Source: Spinacia oleracea (lineage: Eukaryota > Streptophyta > Magnoliopsida > Caryophyllales > Amaranthaceae). From it: DNA of 64,000 nucleotides. Made by a program: the position numbers and the translations under genes. How positions within the stretch are numbered: the first letter of the stretch is position 1; each line of letters opens with the position of its first letter. Of the stretch, positions 1-9,400 are shown piece after piece. The notes beneath the pieces are model-generated. The model saw only the letters and a program-made list of their open reading frames with translations, made no database searches and had not been told where the DNA came from. Location: assembly GCF_020520425.1 (NCBI RefSeq), contig NC_079490.1:51686517-51750516 (forward strand). Direction: 5' to 3'.

Positions 1-31
<31 letters not shown>

Positions 32-66
32 TTATTATTGTCATTATTGTCATTATTATTGTTGTT
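1..66. repeat. (ATT)n microsatellite
   Basis: Imperfect ATT trinucleotide repeat at the very start of the window, with CTT, GTC and GTT interruptions towards its right end. It lies upstream of the first Harbinger ORF and may be internal to that transposon, whose left end is outside the window. Confidence 0.9.
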
Positions 67-139
67 ACTAGTAGGTATATTTACTGTTAAAATTATTATC
101 GTTACTTATTAGTGTGCTTGCGTATTTTTTAAAAATAAA

Positions 140-1174
140 ATGGACCCTAATTACTATTCTCAAAATTTAGAAAACAATTTTGATGATTTTGATCTCAACT
201 CTGACAACAATCAGCATCCCGGCTATGATTCTTATTCGCAGGGTAATTCTTCCTCTCAAAATTTTCAACAATCTTTTTATGCTAACACTATTGTAGACCG
301 TGAAGCTATAGAGGAACGTGTTATGGAGACACAAGAACCGATCATGACACATCCATTTCCCGTCAACCCAAATCAACCAATTAAGGTTGCATCTCAGTCT
401 CGAAGTTGGTCGATTCAGGAGGATGAAGCTCTGGTTGATTCCTACATTAAATTTTGCTCCGATCAGATTATAGGCACCAACATAAGAAAAGCTGATATTT
501 GGAGGCAAGCTGCTGCGCGCTATAGCCAAATTCAAGTAGGTAGACCGTACGAACTTCCTGTAAGAAATGCAAAATGTTTAGAGAGTCGTTGGGGAAGGAT
601 GTCTCCAGACATCATGTTGTGGGCTGCTAGTTTTGAAAAGGCTGGTAGGTTATTTGCAAGTGGGAATAATGATGCGGACCAAGTTGCTACCGCTCACAAG
701 TTATACCGCACAGAAAACAAAAAGAATTTCACATTGATGCATGCTTGGAAGATGCTTACTAAAGAAAACCCAAAGTGGAGGGTGATGATGAGGTGGGGTA
801 TGTCAAAGACAGAGAGAGAAACATACGATGCCAGTCTACCAATTTCTACTGAAGAGAGTGATGGAAGTGGCAAGAGAACTAGAGTTGATGATGATGGTGA
901 CACCGTCTTGCCAAGTGGTGGGAGCTTCGTATCTAGAGGTATATCTCGACCAGATGGTGTAAAGAAAGCTAAGGCCAGAAGAAAAGGAAAAGGGGCAGAA
1001 TCATCAGAGGCAGTTTCGTCTTTTGGAAGTCGTTTGCAAGCTAACACTGGAGTGAGGAATAATGAGCACGAACTTAATTTAAAGAGATTCGAGCTAGAAG
1101 CAGAAAAGACTATAATTAGGAGGCGACAACTTGACATAGAGGAACAGAGAATTCAGTTGGATAACAAAAAATGA
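140..1174 (+). CDS. Harbinger Myb/SANT-like accessory protein (ORF1)
   Basis: Open frame of 344 codons. Residues about 88-160 form a trihelix/Myb-SANT-like DNA-binding region (RSWSIQEDEALVDSYIKFC, then a conserved W in KADIWRQAAARY and SRWGRM). The middle region (LYRTENKKNFTLMHAWKML) matches the family often annotated in plants as NAM-associated or 'glutathione S-transferase T3-like', which is the second ORF of PIF/Harbinger transposons. The C-terminus is lysine-rich with a predicted helix (HELNLKRFELEAEKTIIRRR). In the superfamily this protein helps the transposase bind DNA and enter the nucleus. The N-terminal 60 residues are Asn/Ser/Tyr-rich and probably disordered. It is followed at 1858 by the transposase on the same strand. 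It looks intact, but expression cannot be judged. Confidence 0.85.
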   Translation: MDPNYYSQNLENNFDDFDLNSDNNQHPGYDSYSQGNSSSQNFQQSFYANTIVDREAIEERVMETQEPIMTHPFPVNPNQPIKVASQSRSWSIQEDEALVDSYIKFCSDQIIGTNIRKADIWRQAAARYSQIQVGRPYELPVRNAKCLESRWGRMSPDIMLWAASFEKAGRLFASGNNDADQVATAHKLYRTENKKNFTLMHAWKMLTKENPKWRVMMRWGMSKTERETYDASLPISTEESDGSGKRTRVDDDGDTVLPSGGSFVSRGISRPDGVKKAKARRKGKGAESSEAVSSFGSRLQANTGVRNNEHELNLKRFELEAEKTIIRRRQLDIEEQRIQLDNKK

Positions 1175-1503
1175 AACATGATTTCTTGCAAACATTGGTG
1201 TCTAAGGCTTGTCTAACTCCTGATGAGGAAAAAGTTAAGGCAAGATAGATGTTGGAGTTTTATGGTGGTGATAATTAGCAAGGTGTTTAATGTTTAGTTT
1301 ATTTCATGTGTTTAAATTTTATGTCACAATCTAGTTTTAATAAGTTTTCAATAATCTTGTATTAATTCGTGTTGTGCCTTTAAACTTGTATTAGTTCGTG
1401 TTATGTCTTTAACTTTGTATTGTTTTGTGTTATGTAATATATTATATTATGTTTTATTGCCAAGTAGTATTTCACACATTGTTGTTATTATATTATAAGA
1501 AAG

Positions 1504-1770
1504 TACAATATAATCCTATCAAGAAATCCATAAAATCTTATCAACCAATAGAAAATCTAAGAAAATCTGAGAACATCCAGTAACATCTTATCAAGAAAAT
1601 CTTATCAAAAAAATCTAAGAACATCCAATAACATCTTATCGAAAATCTAAGAAAATCCAAAAAAATCTTATCGAAAATCTAAGAAAATCCAAAAATGTTA
1701 TCGAAAATCTAAGAAAATCAAAAAATCTTATCGAAAATCTAAGAAAATCCAAAAATCCATATATTCTTAT
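1504..1770. repeat. Short A-rich tandem repeat inside Harbinger
   Basis: A degenerate tandem array with a unit of roughly 30 bp built from ATCTTATC, GAAAATCTAAG and AAAATCCAA, with five or more copies. The last three copies (about 1635-1760) are nearly identical. It lies in the spacer between the two transposon ORFs, just before the transposase start. Confidence 0.8.
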
Positions 1771-1857
1771 CCACATCACTCTTTAAATACACACACATTA
1801 TCAAACTCATTTCTCACACTCACTTCTCATTCTCACACTCTACTATATCTCAAAAAA

Positions 1858-3190
1858 ATGTTATTTGAATACAGTTCAAGCTCAGAATCTGCTGATGAGA
1901 ATCCATACGGAGAAGTTGATCGAATGGTTGACGAATTTGTCACTCATCACTTACCAAACACATTCTTTCCACGAGGTCCTAGACTTCGAAATGTGAATGA
2001 TACCATTCCGATTCCAGCAGATAGAAACCGTGAAGAAGGGCATAACCGCTTGTTTAATGATTACTTTGCGGAAAATCCAGTATATTCAGACAAACAGTTT
2101 CGTCGAAGGTTTCGAATGAGAAGACCTTTGTTTTGCCGTATCATGAACAAAGTGGTTGAAAATGATGTTTTCTTGCAACAGAGAAGAAATGCTGCCGGAA
2201 AATTAGGGTTATCGGGATTGCAAAAATGCACTGCAGCTATCAGAATGTTAGCGTATGGTTTGGCTCCGGATGCAATTGATGAATACCTGCGAATGGGTGA
2301 AACAACTTCAAAAAAATCATTATTACATTTCACTCAAGGGGTAATCAAGCATTTTGAAGAGGATTACCTAAGAAGTCTACAGATGAAGACTTAAGGAGAA
2401 TCCTTTATCAAAATGAAATGCGCGGATTTCCAGGCATGACCGGTAGTATTGATTGTATGCACTGGGAATGGAAGAACTGTCCTACCGCATGGAGAGGTCA
2501 ATACCAAGGACGCAACGGGAAAGCGTCCCTAATTCTTGAAGCTGTTGCAGATCAAGATCTATGGATTTGGCATTCATTTTTTGGTATTCCTGGTTCATCT
2601 AATGACCTTAATGTTCTGCACCGTTCTCCTGTTTTTGATGATGTTTTGACAGGTAAGGCACCTCCTATCACTTTTCAGGTGAATAGACATGAATACAACA
2701 TGGGGTACTACCTCACAGATGGTATTTATCCAAATTGGGCTACGTTCATTCAAGGATTTTCTCGTCCCCAACTTGAAACGAAAAGGTTGTTTCTAACAGA
2801 CAAGCGCATGTTCGTAAGGATGTGGAACGTGCGTTCTGAGTTTTGCAAGCAAGATTCGCCATTGTACGACAACCATCTCTGGCTTACGATGAAGATATAT
2901 TAGGCGATATAATGAAGGCTTGTATCATCTTACACAACATGATAGTTGAGGATGAACGAGATATGTATGTCCGAGCTGATGTGTTACGAAGGTACTATGA
3001 AGAAGACCTTTAGAGCTTAACCGCAACAGTGAATAATGGTGAACCCTTTGAGTTCCAGACTGGACAACCCTACTCCATTAACGCATTATTGGGGAGAATA
3101 ACAGCTTTGCGTAGCAGTCAAATTCATCACTCTTTGAAAGAGGATTTAATTGAGCATAACTGGGAAAAATATGCAGGCAATAATCATTAA
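1858..3190 (+). pseudogene. PIF/Harbinger transposase, broken
   Basis: The first open piece (1858-2394, 178 codons) is the N-terminal part, with the helix-turn-helix region around QFRRRFRMRRPLFCRIM. The second (2418-2903) holds the catalytic core of the plant transposase (DDE_Tnp_4 type): first Asp in GSIDCMHWEWKNCP, second Asp in GIPGSSNDLNVLHRSP, third conserved block LTDGIYPNW. The Glu block (DVERAF) is readable in another frame near 2817-2850. The C-terminal part is readable to about 3190 (ACIILHNMIVEDERD). Breaks seen: a one-base loss near 2370 (reading AGAAGTCTACAG where the family has RSPTDED), a shift near 2797, a TGA in place of a Gly codon after DVERAF at about 2850, and missing bases just before LYDNHLW. 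It cannot encode an active enzyme. Confidence 0.85.
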
Positions 3191-3601
3191 ACTCATGCCT
3201 CGAATAAGAGTTGTTATTTTAGTGGTTGCGTTTGATTTATCGTAATTTTTTTTTAATCATATTTTGGCTTTATGATGTTTTAGTTTATGACATAGTGTGT
3301 TTAGTTGTTGTAATGTTTTAGTTATCCGAAACTTGTCTTGCTTTAGTCCATCTATTATGTATTTATTCAATTATGTCCCTTTATTTTATTTAAATTTATG
3401 AAATATTTTCAATAAAATTTATAGTATTAAAAATAGATATAAAAATAACGTAAATAAAATGATTAACGTAAATTAAATAATTTATCTTAACTAATTGTTA
3501 AAAGTCATTTAAGTTATTAATATAATTGAATAAATACAAAAAGGATGGAGTATGTGGGAAATAGAAAGTGTGGTGGGGTTTAGTGAATAGTAAAAGTAAA
3601 A

Positions 3602-3746
3602 GTGGTGAGGAGTTTTTTTTTTGCTCATTGGTGGGATGAGTTTGTTGTAACAAAATTTGTATGTGAGGAAAGTGATGTGGAGGAGTAAGAAAGTGGTAGA
3701 GAGATAGTGGTGAGGAGTTTTTTTTTACCCATTGATGGGAGTGGTC
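3602..3746. repeat. Harbinger right terminal and subterminal repeats
   Basis: The last 145 bp of the transposon contain two related units. GTGGTGAGGAGTTTTTTTT occurs at 3602 and 3707, and CATTGGTGGGA / CATTGATGGGA occur at 3626 and 3730, giving a spacing of about 105 bp. The outer unit ends in GGGAGTGGTC at 3746, followed by TAA. Duplicated subterminal motifs of this kind are usual transposase-binding sites in the superfamily; the binding role is inferred. Confidence 0.7.
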
Positions 3747-3749
3747 TAA

Positions 3750-3980
3750 TATCTTATTTAAACTCAACCTCTAACCAACGAATTAAAAAGCATCCACGTA
3801 CGTTACTCGATCTACGAATCCAATCGAGTCATTTAGATATTTGTTCCGGCACAAGATTTTATCCCCCTTTTAGCAATTGTAAAGATAATGTGTTAATGTA
3901 ATGTGTGGCTAGTTGGCTACTACAAGATTGAAAACATTCTATCAAGTGAGTAACCCAACCCATATTTATCAGCCTAAATT
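3750..3980 (+). promoter_or_regulatory. 5' flank of the PPR gene
   Basis: Only about 230 bp separate the Harbinger right end from the PPR start codon, so the core promoter and 5' UTR must lie here or inside the transposon end. I see no convincing TATA box. A short upstream reading frame begins at 3913 and overlaps the PPR start in another frame. No operator-like site is supported. Confidence 0.35.
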
Positions 3981-6329
3981 ATGGCAACAACAACTTCCTT
4001 CACTGCTTTCAAATTCCAAATACTCCCACAACAAAAACTTCCCACATTCAAACTCAACCTTAAACAACCAAATCATAATCAAATTACCATTGATGAAACA
4101 AAGCAAATCCATGCCCACTTGCTAAAAACCTGCTTTCGAAATCCTCAAGAAATTAATCCTGCAATTCAACTACATTCAACCCCTGCTGCTCGCTATAATT
4201 TCCTCATAACATCTTATAACAAGAATTATCAGCCAAATTGTGCACTAAACATGTATTCCCAAATGAGAGAAATGAACATTGAAATTGACAGTTTTATAGT
4301 TTCTTCTGTCCTAACATCTTGTTCACAGATTGGTTGTGTTCTTTCAGGGAGAGAGATTCATGGGTTTGCACTAAAAAAAGGGTTAGATTTTGATGTTTAT
4401 GTTGGGAATACTCTGATCCAAATGTACAGTGAATGTGGGTTTCTGGGTTCTGCACAGCTCGTGTTTGAAAAACTGGTTGAAAGTGATGTTGTTTCTTGGA
4501 ATACAATGATTAGGGGATATATTAAGCAGGGTTTATTTGATGAAGCTTTGGGAATGATGAGAGAAATGCAGTATAAGTTGGTGAAGCCGAGTGAGAGTAC
4601 AATGATTAGCATGGTAAAGCTTCTGGCAGATGATGGAAACAAGAAATTGACAAAGTCCATGTTTGCTTATGTGATCAAGAATAGCAGAATGAATCACTTG
4701 GGTACTAATTTGACTACTACTCTGATAGAGATGCATTCTAAGAGTGGGGATTTTTCTGTTGCGCGCTTCTTATTTGACAGTCTGACTGAAAAGAGCATTT
4801 ATTCGTATACAGCCATGGTTGCAGGCTACATACATTGTAACGCCATAGAGGAGGGTGTACTACTTTTTGGACAGATGATGGGTGATGGGATTTTGCCAAA
4901 TGAAGTCACTCTGCTGAGTTTAATAACAGAATGTGGAACAGTTGAGGCTTTGGACTTAGGAAAGCAGCTACACGCCTACCTTCTTAGAAATGGGTTTGCT
5001 TTAACTTTACCACTGGCTACTTCTCTGGTAGACATGTATGGTAAATGTTATGAAATCAGTAGTGCACGGACGATCTTTGATAAAATGGAGAGAAGGGATA
5101 TCAGGACTTGGACTGCTCTCATATCAGCTTATACACATGGAAATTGCATTGAAAAGGCAATTGATGTCCTAATTCTAATGACAGAAAACAATATAAGGCC
5201 TAATCAGGTAACAATGGTTAGCCTTGTATCATTCTGTACGGAATCAGGAACACTTGACTTAGGGAAATGGATTCACATGTTTATAGACAAACAAGGGATA
5301 GAAATAGACATAGTACTCAATACTAGCCTTATTGATATGTATGCCAAATGTGGGGATATAACCACGGCATACCAGCTGTTCGATGAAGCTAAAGATAGAG
5401 ATATACGCATGTGGAACTGTATGATAATGGGGTTTGGTTTGCATGGTTTTGGTGAAGAAGCTTTGGATCTTTTTATCGAAATGGAAACTTATAGAATCAA
5501 ACCTAACGATATTACATTCATAGGATTGCTTAACGGTTGTAGTCATGCAGGGATGGTAACACAAGGGAAAAGGGCATTTGACAAAATGAGGAACAAGTAT
5601 GGGTTGTTACCAAAGATTGAGCACTATGGTTGCATGGTAGACCTTCTAGGGAGAGCAGGTTTGCTTAGTGAAGCATATGATATAATAAAGAGCATGCCAA
5701 TGAAACCTAATATAACTGTATGGGGTGCTCTGCTTGCGGCTTGCAAAGTTCATAAGAACCCTAACATGGGGGAATTAGCCTCTAAAAAACTGCTTGAAAT
5801 AGATCGTGACAGTTGTGGACACAATGTTCTTATATCTAATATCTATGCAATAGAGAAGAGATGGAATGATGTAGTGAGTGTTAGAAAAGCCATGAAAAAC
5901 AGAGGGATTAACAAGGAACCAGGATTCAGTTGTATTGAGGTAAATGGTTCAGTAAATGAGTTCACAACAGGAGGAGTTGAGGCACACCCAAAGTTTAGAG
6001 AAATTTATGATATGCTTGAGGAGATGATCTACAAACTCAAGGCGGCTGGTTACAAACCAGATACTTCTGTAGCTTTGCTTAACATACAAGAGAAAGAAAG
6101 AGAGCACTCACTTAAGTATCACAGTGAGAAGATTGCCATGGCTTTTGGCCTCATTAACACAGCTCCCGGTACTCCTCTTCGGATTGTCAAGAATCTTAGG
6201 GTTTGTGATGATTGCCATACTGCTACAAAACTCCTCTCCAAGATCTATAAGAGGAAAATCATAGTTAGGGACCGTAGTCGTTTCCACCATTTCTCGGAGG
6301 GATTTTGTTCTTGTGGCGACCATTGGTAA
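3981..6329 (+). CDS. PPR protein, PLS class with E and DYW domains
   Basis: Intronless 782-residue frame, the usual length for this class. The first 50 or so residues are Thr/Ser/Lys/Gln-rich and poor in acidic residues, as in a plastid or mitochondrial targeting peptide. Tandem PPR motifs of the P-L-S type fill most of the protein (repeated 'VVSWNTMIRGYIKQG', 'SLIDMYAKCGDI' and 'PNDITFIGLLNGCSHAG' patterns), followed by E/E+ motifs. The DYW cytidine-deaminase domain runs from the PG box at about P647 to the C-terminus (136 residues). The zinc-binding H714-S715-E716 and C742-x-x-C745-H746 are present, and the last three residues are DHW rather than DYW. Such proteins bind organellar transcripts and convert specific C to U. 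The target cannot be read from sequence, so no symbol is given. The start ATG is the first in frame, in context AATTATGGC. Convergent with the next gene, with 158 bp between stop codons. Confidence 0.93.
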   Translation: MATTTSFTAFKFQILPQQKLPTFKLNLKQPNHNQITIDETKQIHAHLLKTCFRNPQEINPAIQLHSTPAARYNFLITSYNKNYQPNCALNMYSQMREMNIEIDSFIVSSVLTSCSQIGCVLSGREIHGFALKKGLDFDVYVGNTLIQMYSECGFLGSAQLVFEKLVESDVVSWNTMIRGYIKQGLFDEALGMMREMQYKLVKPSESTMISMVKLLADDGNKKLTKSMFAYVIKNSRMNHLGTNLTTTLIEMHSKSGDFSVARFLFDSLTEKSIYSYTAMVAGYIHCNAIEEGVLLFGQMMGDGILPNEVTLLSLITECGTVEALDLGKQLHAYLLRNGFALTLPLATSLVDMYGKCYEISSARTIFDKMERRDIRTWTALISAYTHGNCIEKAIDVLILMTENNIRPNQVTMVSLVSFCTESGTLDLGKWIHMFIDKQGIEIDIVLNTSLIDMYAKCGDITTAYQLFDEAKDRDIRMWNCMIMGFGLHGFGEEALDLFIEMETYRIKPNDITFIGLLNGCSHAGMVTQGKRAFDKMRNKYGLLPKIEHYGCMVDLLGRAGLLSEAYDIIKSMPMKPNITVWGALLAACKVHKNPNMGELASKKLLEIDRDSCGHNVLISNIYAIEKRWNDVVSVRKAMKNRGINKEPGFSCIEVNGSVNEFTTGGVEAHPKFREIYDMLEEMIYKLKAAGYKPDTSVALLNIQEKEREHSLKYHSEKIAMAFGLINTAPGTPLRIVKNLRVCDDCHTATKLLSKIYKRKIIVRDRSRFHHFSEGFCSCGDHW

Positions 6330-6487
6330 TGCACAAAAAAAGAAGGAAAAAATAAACAGAATGTAATACATTTGTAACTTAAAAGTAGTAGAGTATATAC
6401 AGTTAGAGCTTAGAGTTCTCTTTCTCAATGAAAATGATATTCTTTCTATCCCCAGATAGATATTCAAACACCATTTTCTCAATTAAA
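6330..6487. other. Convergent 3' intergenic space
   Basis: 158 bp between the PPR stop codon and the stop codon of the minus-strand gene. It must hold both 3' UTRs, which therefore probably overlap; an A-rich stretch with AATAAA-like sequence lies at 6345-6360. Confidence 0.5.
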
Positions 6488-9400
6488 TCAACCAAGCCAC
6501 TGTTGACAACGACGGTCCCCAGCACCCCCAACAGCACGACGAATGCTGATCTTCTCATTTGAGTACTTCTCCTGAAGAGATTCAAAAGCAGTCACATCAA
6601 GCTTACCGGAAACTGACTTCCCTTGTTTTCTACGAGAAAGTTGCTCCCGTATTGAAGCCCACAGTTTTCCTATGGCATCCCTTTGACGAGAGGTGAACCT
6701 CGATACATTTTCAGAAGCATGTTTCACCAGTATGTCAATGACAGTCTGACACCTGCAAATAAGATGTTCATAGTCATGAGCACCAAAACCGCATATGAAG
6801 CAATCACCTTAAAACAAAGGAACGCAAGAACAAACCATGGGATTTTATAGCGCTTTGCAGCGATCTCCAAACAACTGATTATGGCTTCTCTTTGTAACCT
6901 CAGAAATCTCATTGTCTCTTCTTCCTCCTTCCCTTTATTTTCTTTTGCTTTCTCATCTTTTTTTGGTTTACATGAGATAAGAGCATCAAGCCCAAAAGGA
7001 TCAAGCTCTTCTTTGGTGGTAACCTCAGTAGAAGAAATCACATCTTGGTTTGACTGAACCTCCCTACTAGCCATTTCTTTTTGATCTTCAAGAGCTGCAG
7101 CTTCCTCGGAATCATCTTCCTTGGTTGCCACAGGAAGATTAGATATCAAATCTTTGATGCGTCCAGCAGCTTTTGAGAACTACATATAGACAGAACAATT
7201 CAGCAGCTTATCACAAATGCATAACAGGCTCATGAAAATTAGAAAACAATTCACAGCAATGAAGCTTCACAGTGACAAAAAACTGGCAAAAAAAAATAGA
7301 ATAAATAATGAACTAATTGACAAAAATGTCAAGGCAGGCTGCCAACCATTGAAGAGCTGCGAAAAATAATTTCAGCAAAGAAGGAAGACAAAGGGACGTG
7401 CGGACACCATCCAAAACTGCAACATGAAGTTATGATCTTTTAAATGCCTCCTGGTGGAGAGCAAAAAAAAAAAGTTACCAATTTACCAAACCATGCATTT
7501 CTTTAGAATTCTTAATTTATCTTCACCAGGTTAACGCTTATTAAGGACTACAGCTATGTTACTTCGACACCTTGGTTGACCGGGGTGTCGGGTGTCGACA
7601 CGACATGACAATCGACATGACACTTTACACATGTCAGAGGAAGTGTCGACACCCATGTCGGCAAAGGATCCGAAATCAAGTGTCAAGATCAGAGAAGAAC
7701 AGAAAAAGAGAACAAAAATGTTCAATTTTTGGCATCCAAGATGAAAATGAAGCATCATCTGTGAATAAATTAGTCTTATCATGTTCCCGGATGAAAAAGC
7801 TCTAAAGTAAAATAAAAGATTGAAAAATTAGGGTTAACTTAGTGCCCTCCTCTTCCCTTTCTTTTTATTATTTACATTTAAAATAATATAGGGTGAGATC
7901 TAAAGAACTAGTTAAGACACTCCATTGATCGTGTCGCGGTGTCCGCAAAAATTTTGGTCGGAGTGTCGAATAACACTTAAATCTGTGTGTGAGCAACATA
8001 GAACTAAAGTATCTAACATACTACATAAGTATATACTTCCTCCATTCCATATTAGTTGACAGTATTCCTTTTCGGGAAGTTTCTTTGTAGTGACAAGTTT
8101 CTGTTTTTGGCAAGTTTTGTGTGTTCAAATGTCAATGTTACCTTTACTAATTTCTCTAACTCTTCTTCTCTACCATTCCTTTCCCATACCAGACCCAACT
8201 TCTGTAGCCTCTCTCACCCCTCCGTCATCATGTTCGCCACATCCCCACTCCAAAGATTATACCACCACAGCACCACCCATCTTCCATAACCTCCACTGCC
8301 GCCACCACTCCACCACTCCACCACCACTAAACCCTTTTGTCTTTTCCTCTCACGAGTTTCTTCTCCACCCACTTCTCTATGTTCCTCAGACACGTAAGTA
8401 TCCGACACTCGGATCCAAAATTTAAACTTTGTAGACACGACTACCAGTCAAATGAGTGTCTTGACTAGTTCTTTGGACACTGCTTTCATATAAAATGTCG
8501 GAAAAATGCTCACCCATATTATTTTAATATATAAAAAGAAAAAAGAAAAGAAGAGGGCAGTAAGTTAACCTAACTTTTTAGTTTTCTATTTTTACTTTAT
8601 TTCTCCTTTATTTGCCTTTTCACTCTCCCCGTCTTCACCCTTCTATCTTCCATGGCTCCATTAAACAAGCTTTGATAACCAAAGCTTCTTGATCCGAAAC
8701 ATCCTATAAGGCTAATTTATTCACCCATGATGCTTCATATTCATCTTGGATACCAAAAGTTGAACCTTTTGCTTCTGTTTTTCTCTTATCCTCTCACCAG
8801 TTTATTTCGGATCATTAGTGTTATGTCATGTTGACACCCCTGGTCAAGGTCAAGCAGGATGTCAAAGTAACATAGCCACTTCTCCTCCCAAGCCCTTTCC
8901 TTCGGCTCCACCGCCTCCACCGTTGAGCGCCTACCATGACCACCTCTTCTCTCAGCTCTCCTCCCTCCGTTTCTGTGGCGGATTTTAGTCAACATCAACG
9001 AGAGCCCAACGAAAACAACGGCCCTTCCTAGCCCAACCCAGGAGTGAAATAACCTTTTTGAACCTTAAAACAATGTCGATGGCCACCGCTTTGCAATTCA
9101 AATCAATCACTATACCATTTTTATTGTTAGCAAGAGAAGGTAATTAGGTATTTTTGTTAATAGAGATCGAGAGGTTGGAGGAAATTATGAACACCTTGAA
9201 GGCCTCAAGCAGTTTCATGAGCAATGGCTTCTTCCATACGGGTGAGAAGAGGAGAGAGAAAAAGAGAAGTCAGAGGCGGAGCCAAGCATGAGATCTACTC
9301 CACTGCTTCTGTTCTTTTCTCTAATTTGATTTAGTAAAGTGGGTGCTTAGGTGTTTCACGGACTTGTGAGTCTCAGAAGGGAGAGGAGAAAAGGTTTAAG

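Larger units (their letters stand above)
1..3746 (+). mobile_element. PIF/Harbinger DNA transposon, right part
   Basis: Two plus-strand coding units typical of plant PIF/Harbinger elements lie in order: a Myb/SANT-like ORF (140-1174) and a DDE transposase (1858-3190, decayed). The right end is placed at 3746, where the terminal sequence GATGGGAGTGGTC is followed by TAA (3747-3749), the trinucleotide target of this superfamily. The left end and its TAA duplicate are not in the window. The Myb-like ORF is open throughout while the transposase has several breaks, so the copy is not autonomous but is not ancient. Its right end lies only 234 bp from the PPR start codon at 3981. Confidence 0.85.

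Noticed and set aside
3498-3767. 89-codon minus-strand frame rich in His, Pro and Ser
   Set aside because: It is the complement of the Harbinger terminal repeats and shows only their duplicated sequence.
8056-8425. Ser/His/Pro-rich frames in the intron
   Set aside because: They lie in the spacer and right arm of the inverted repeat, with no family match; low-complexity sequence.
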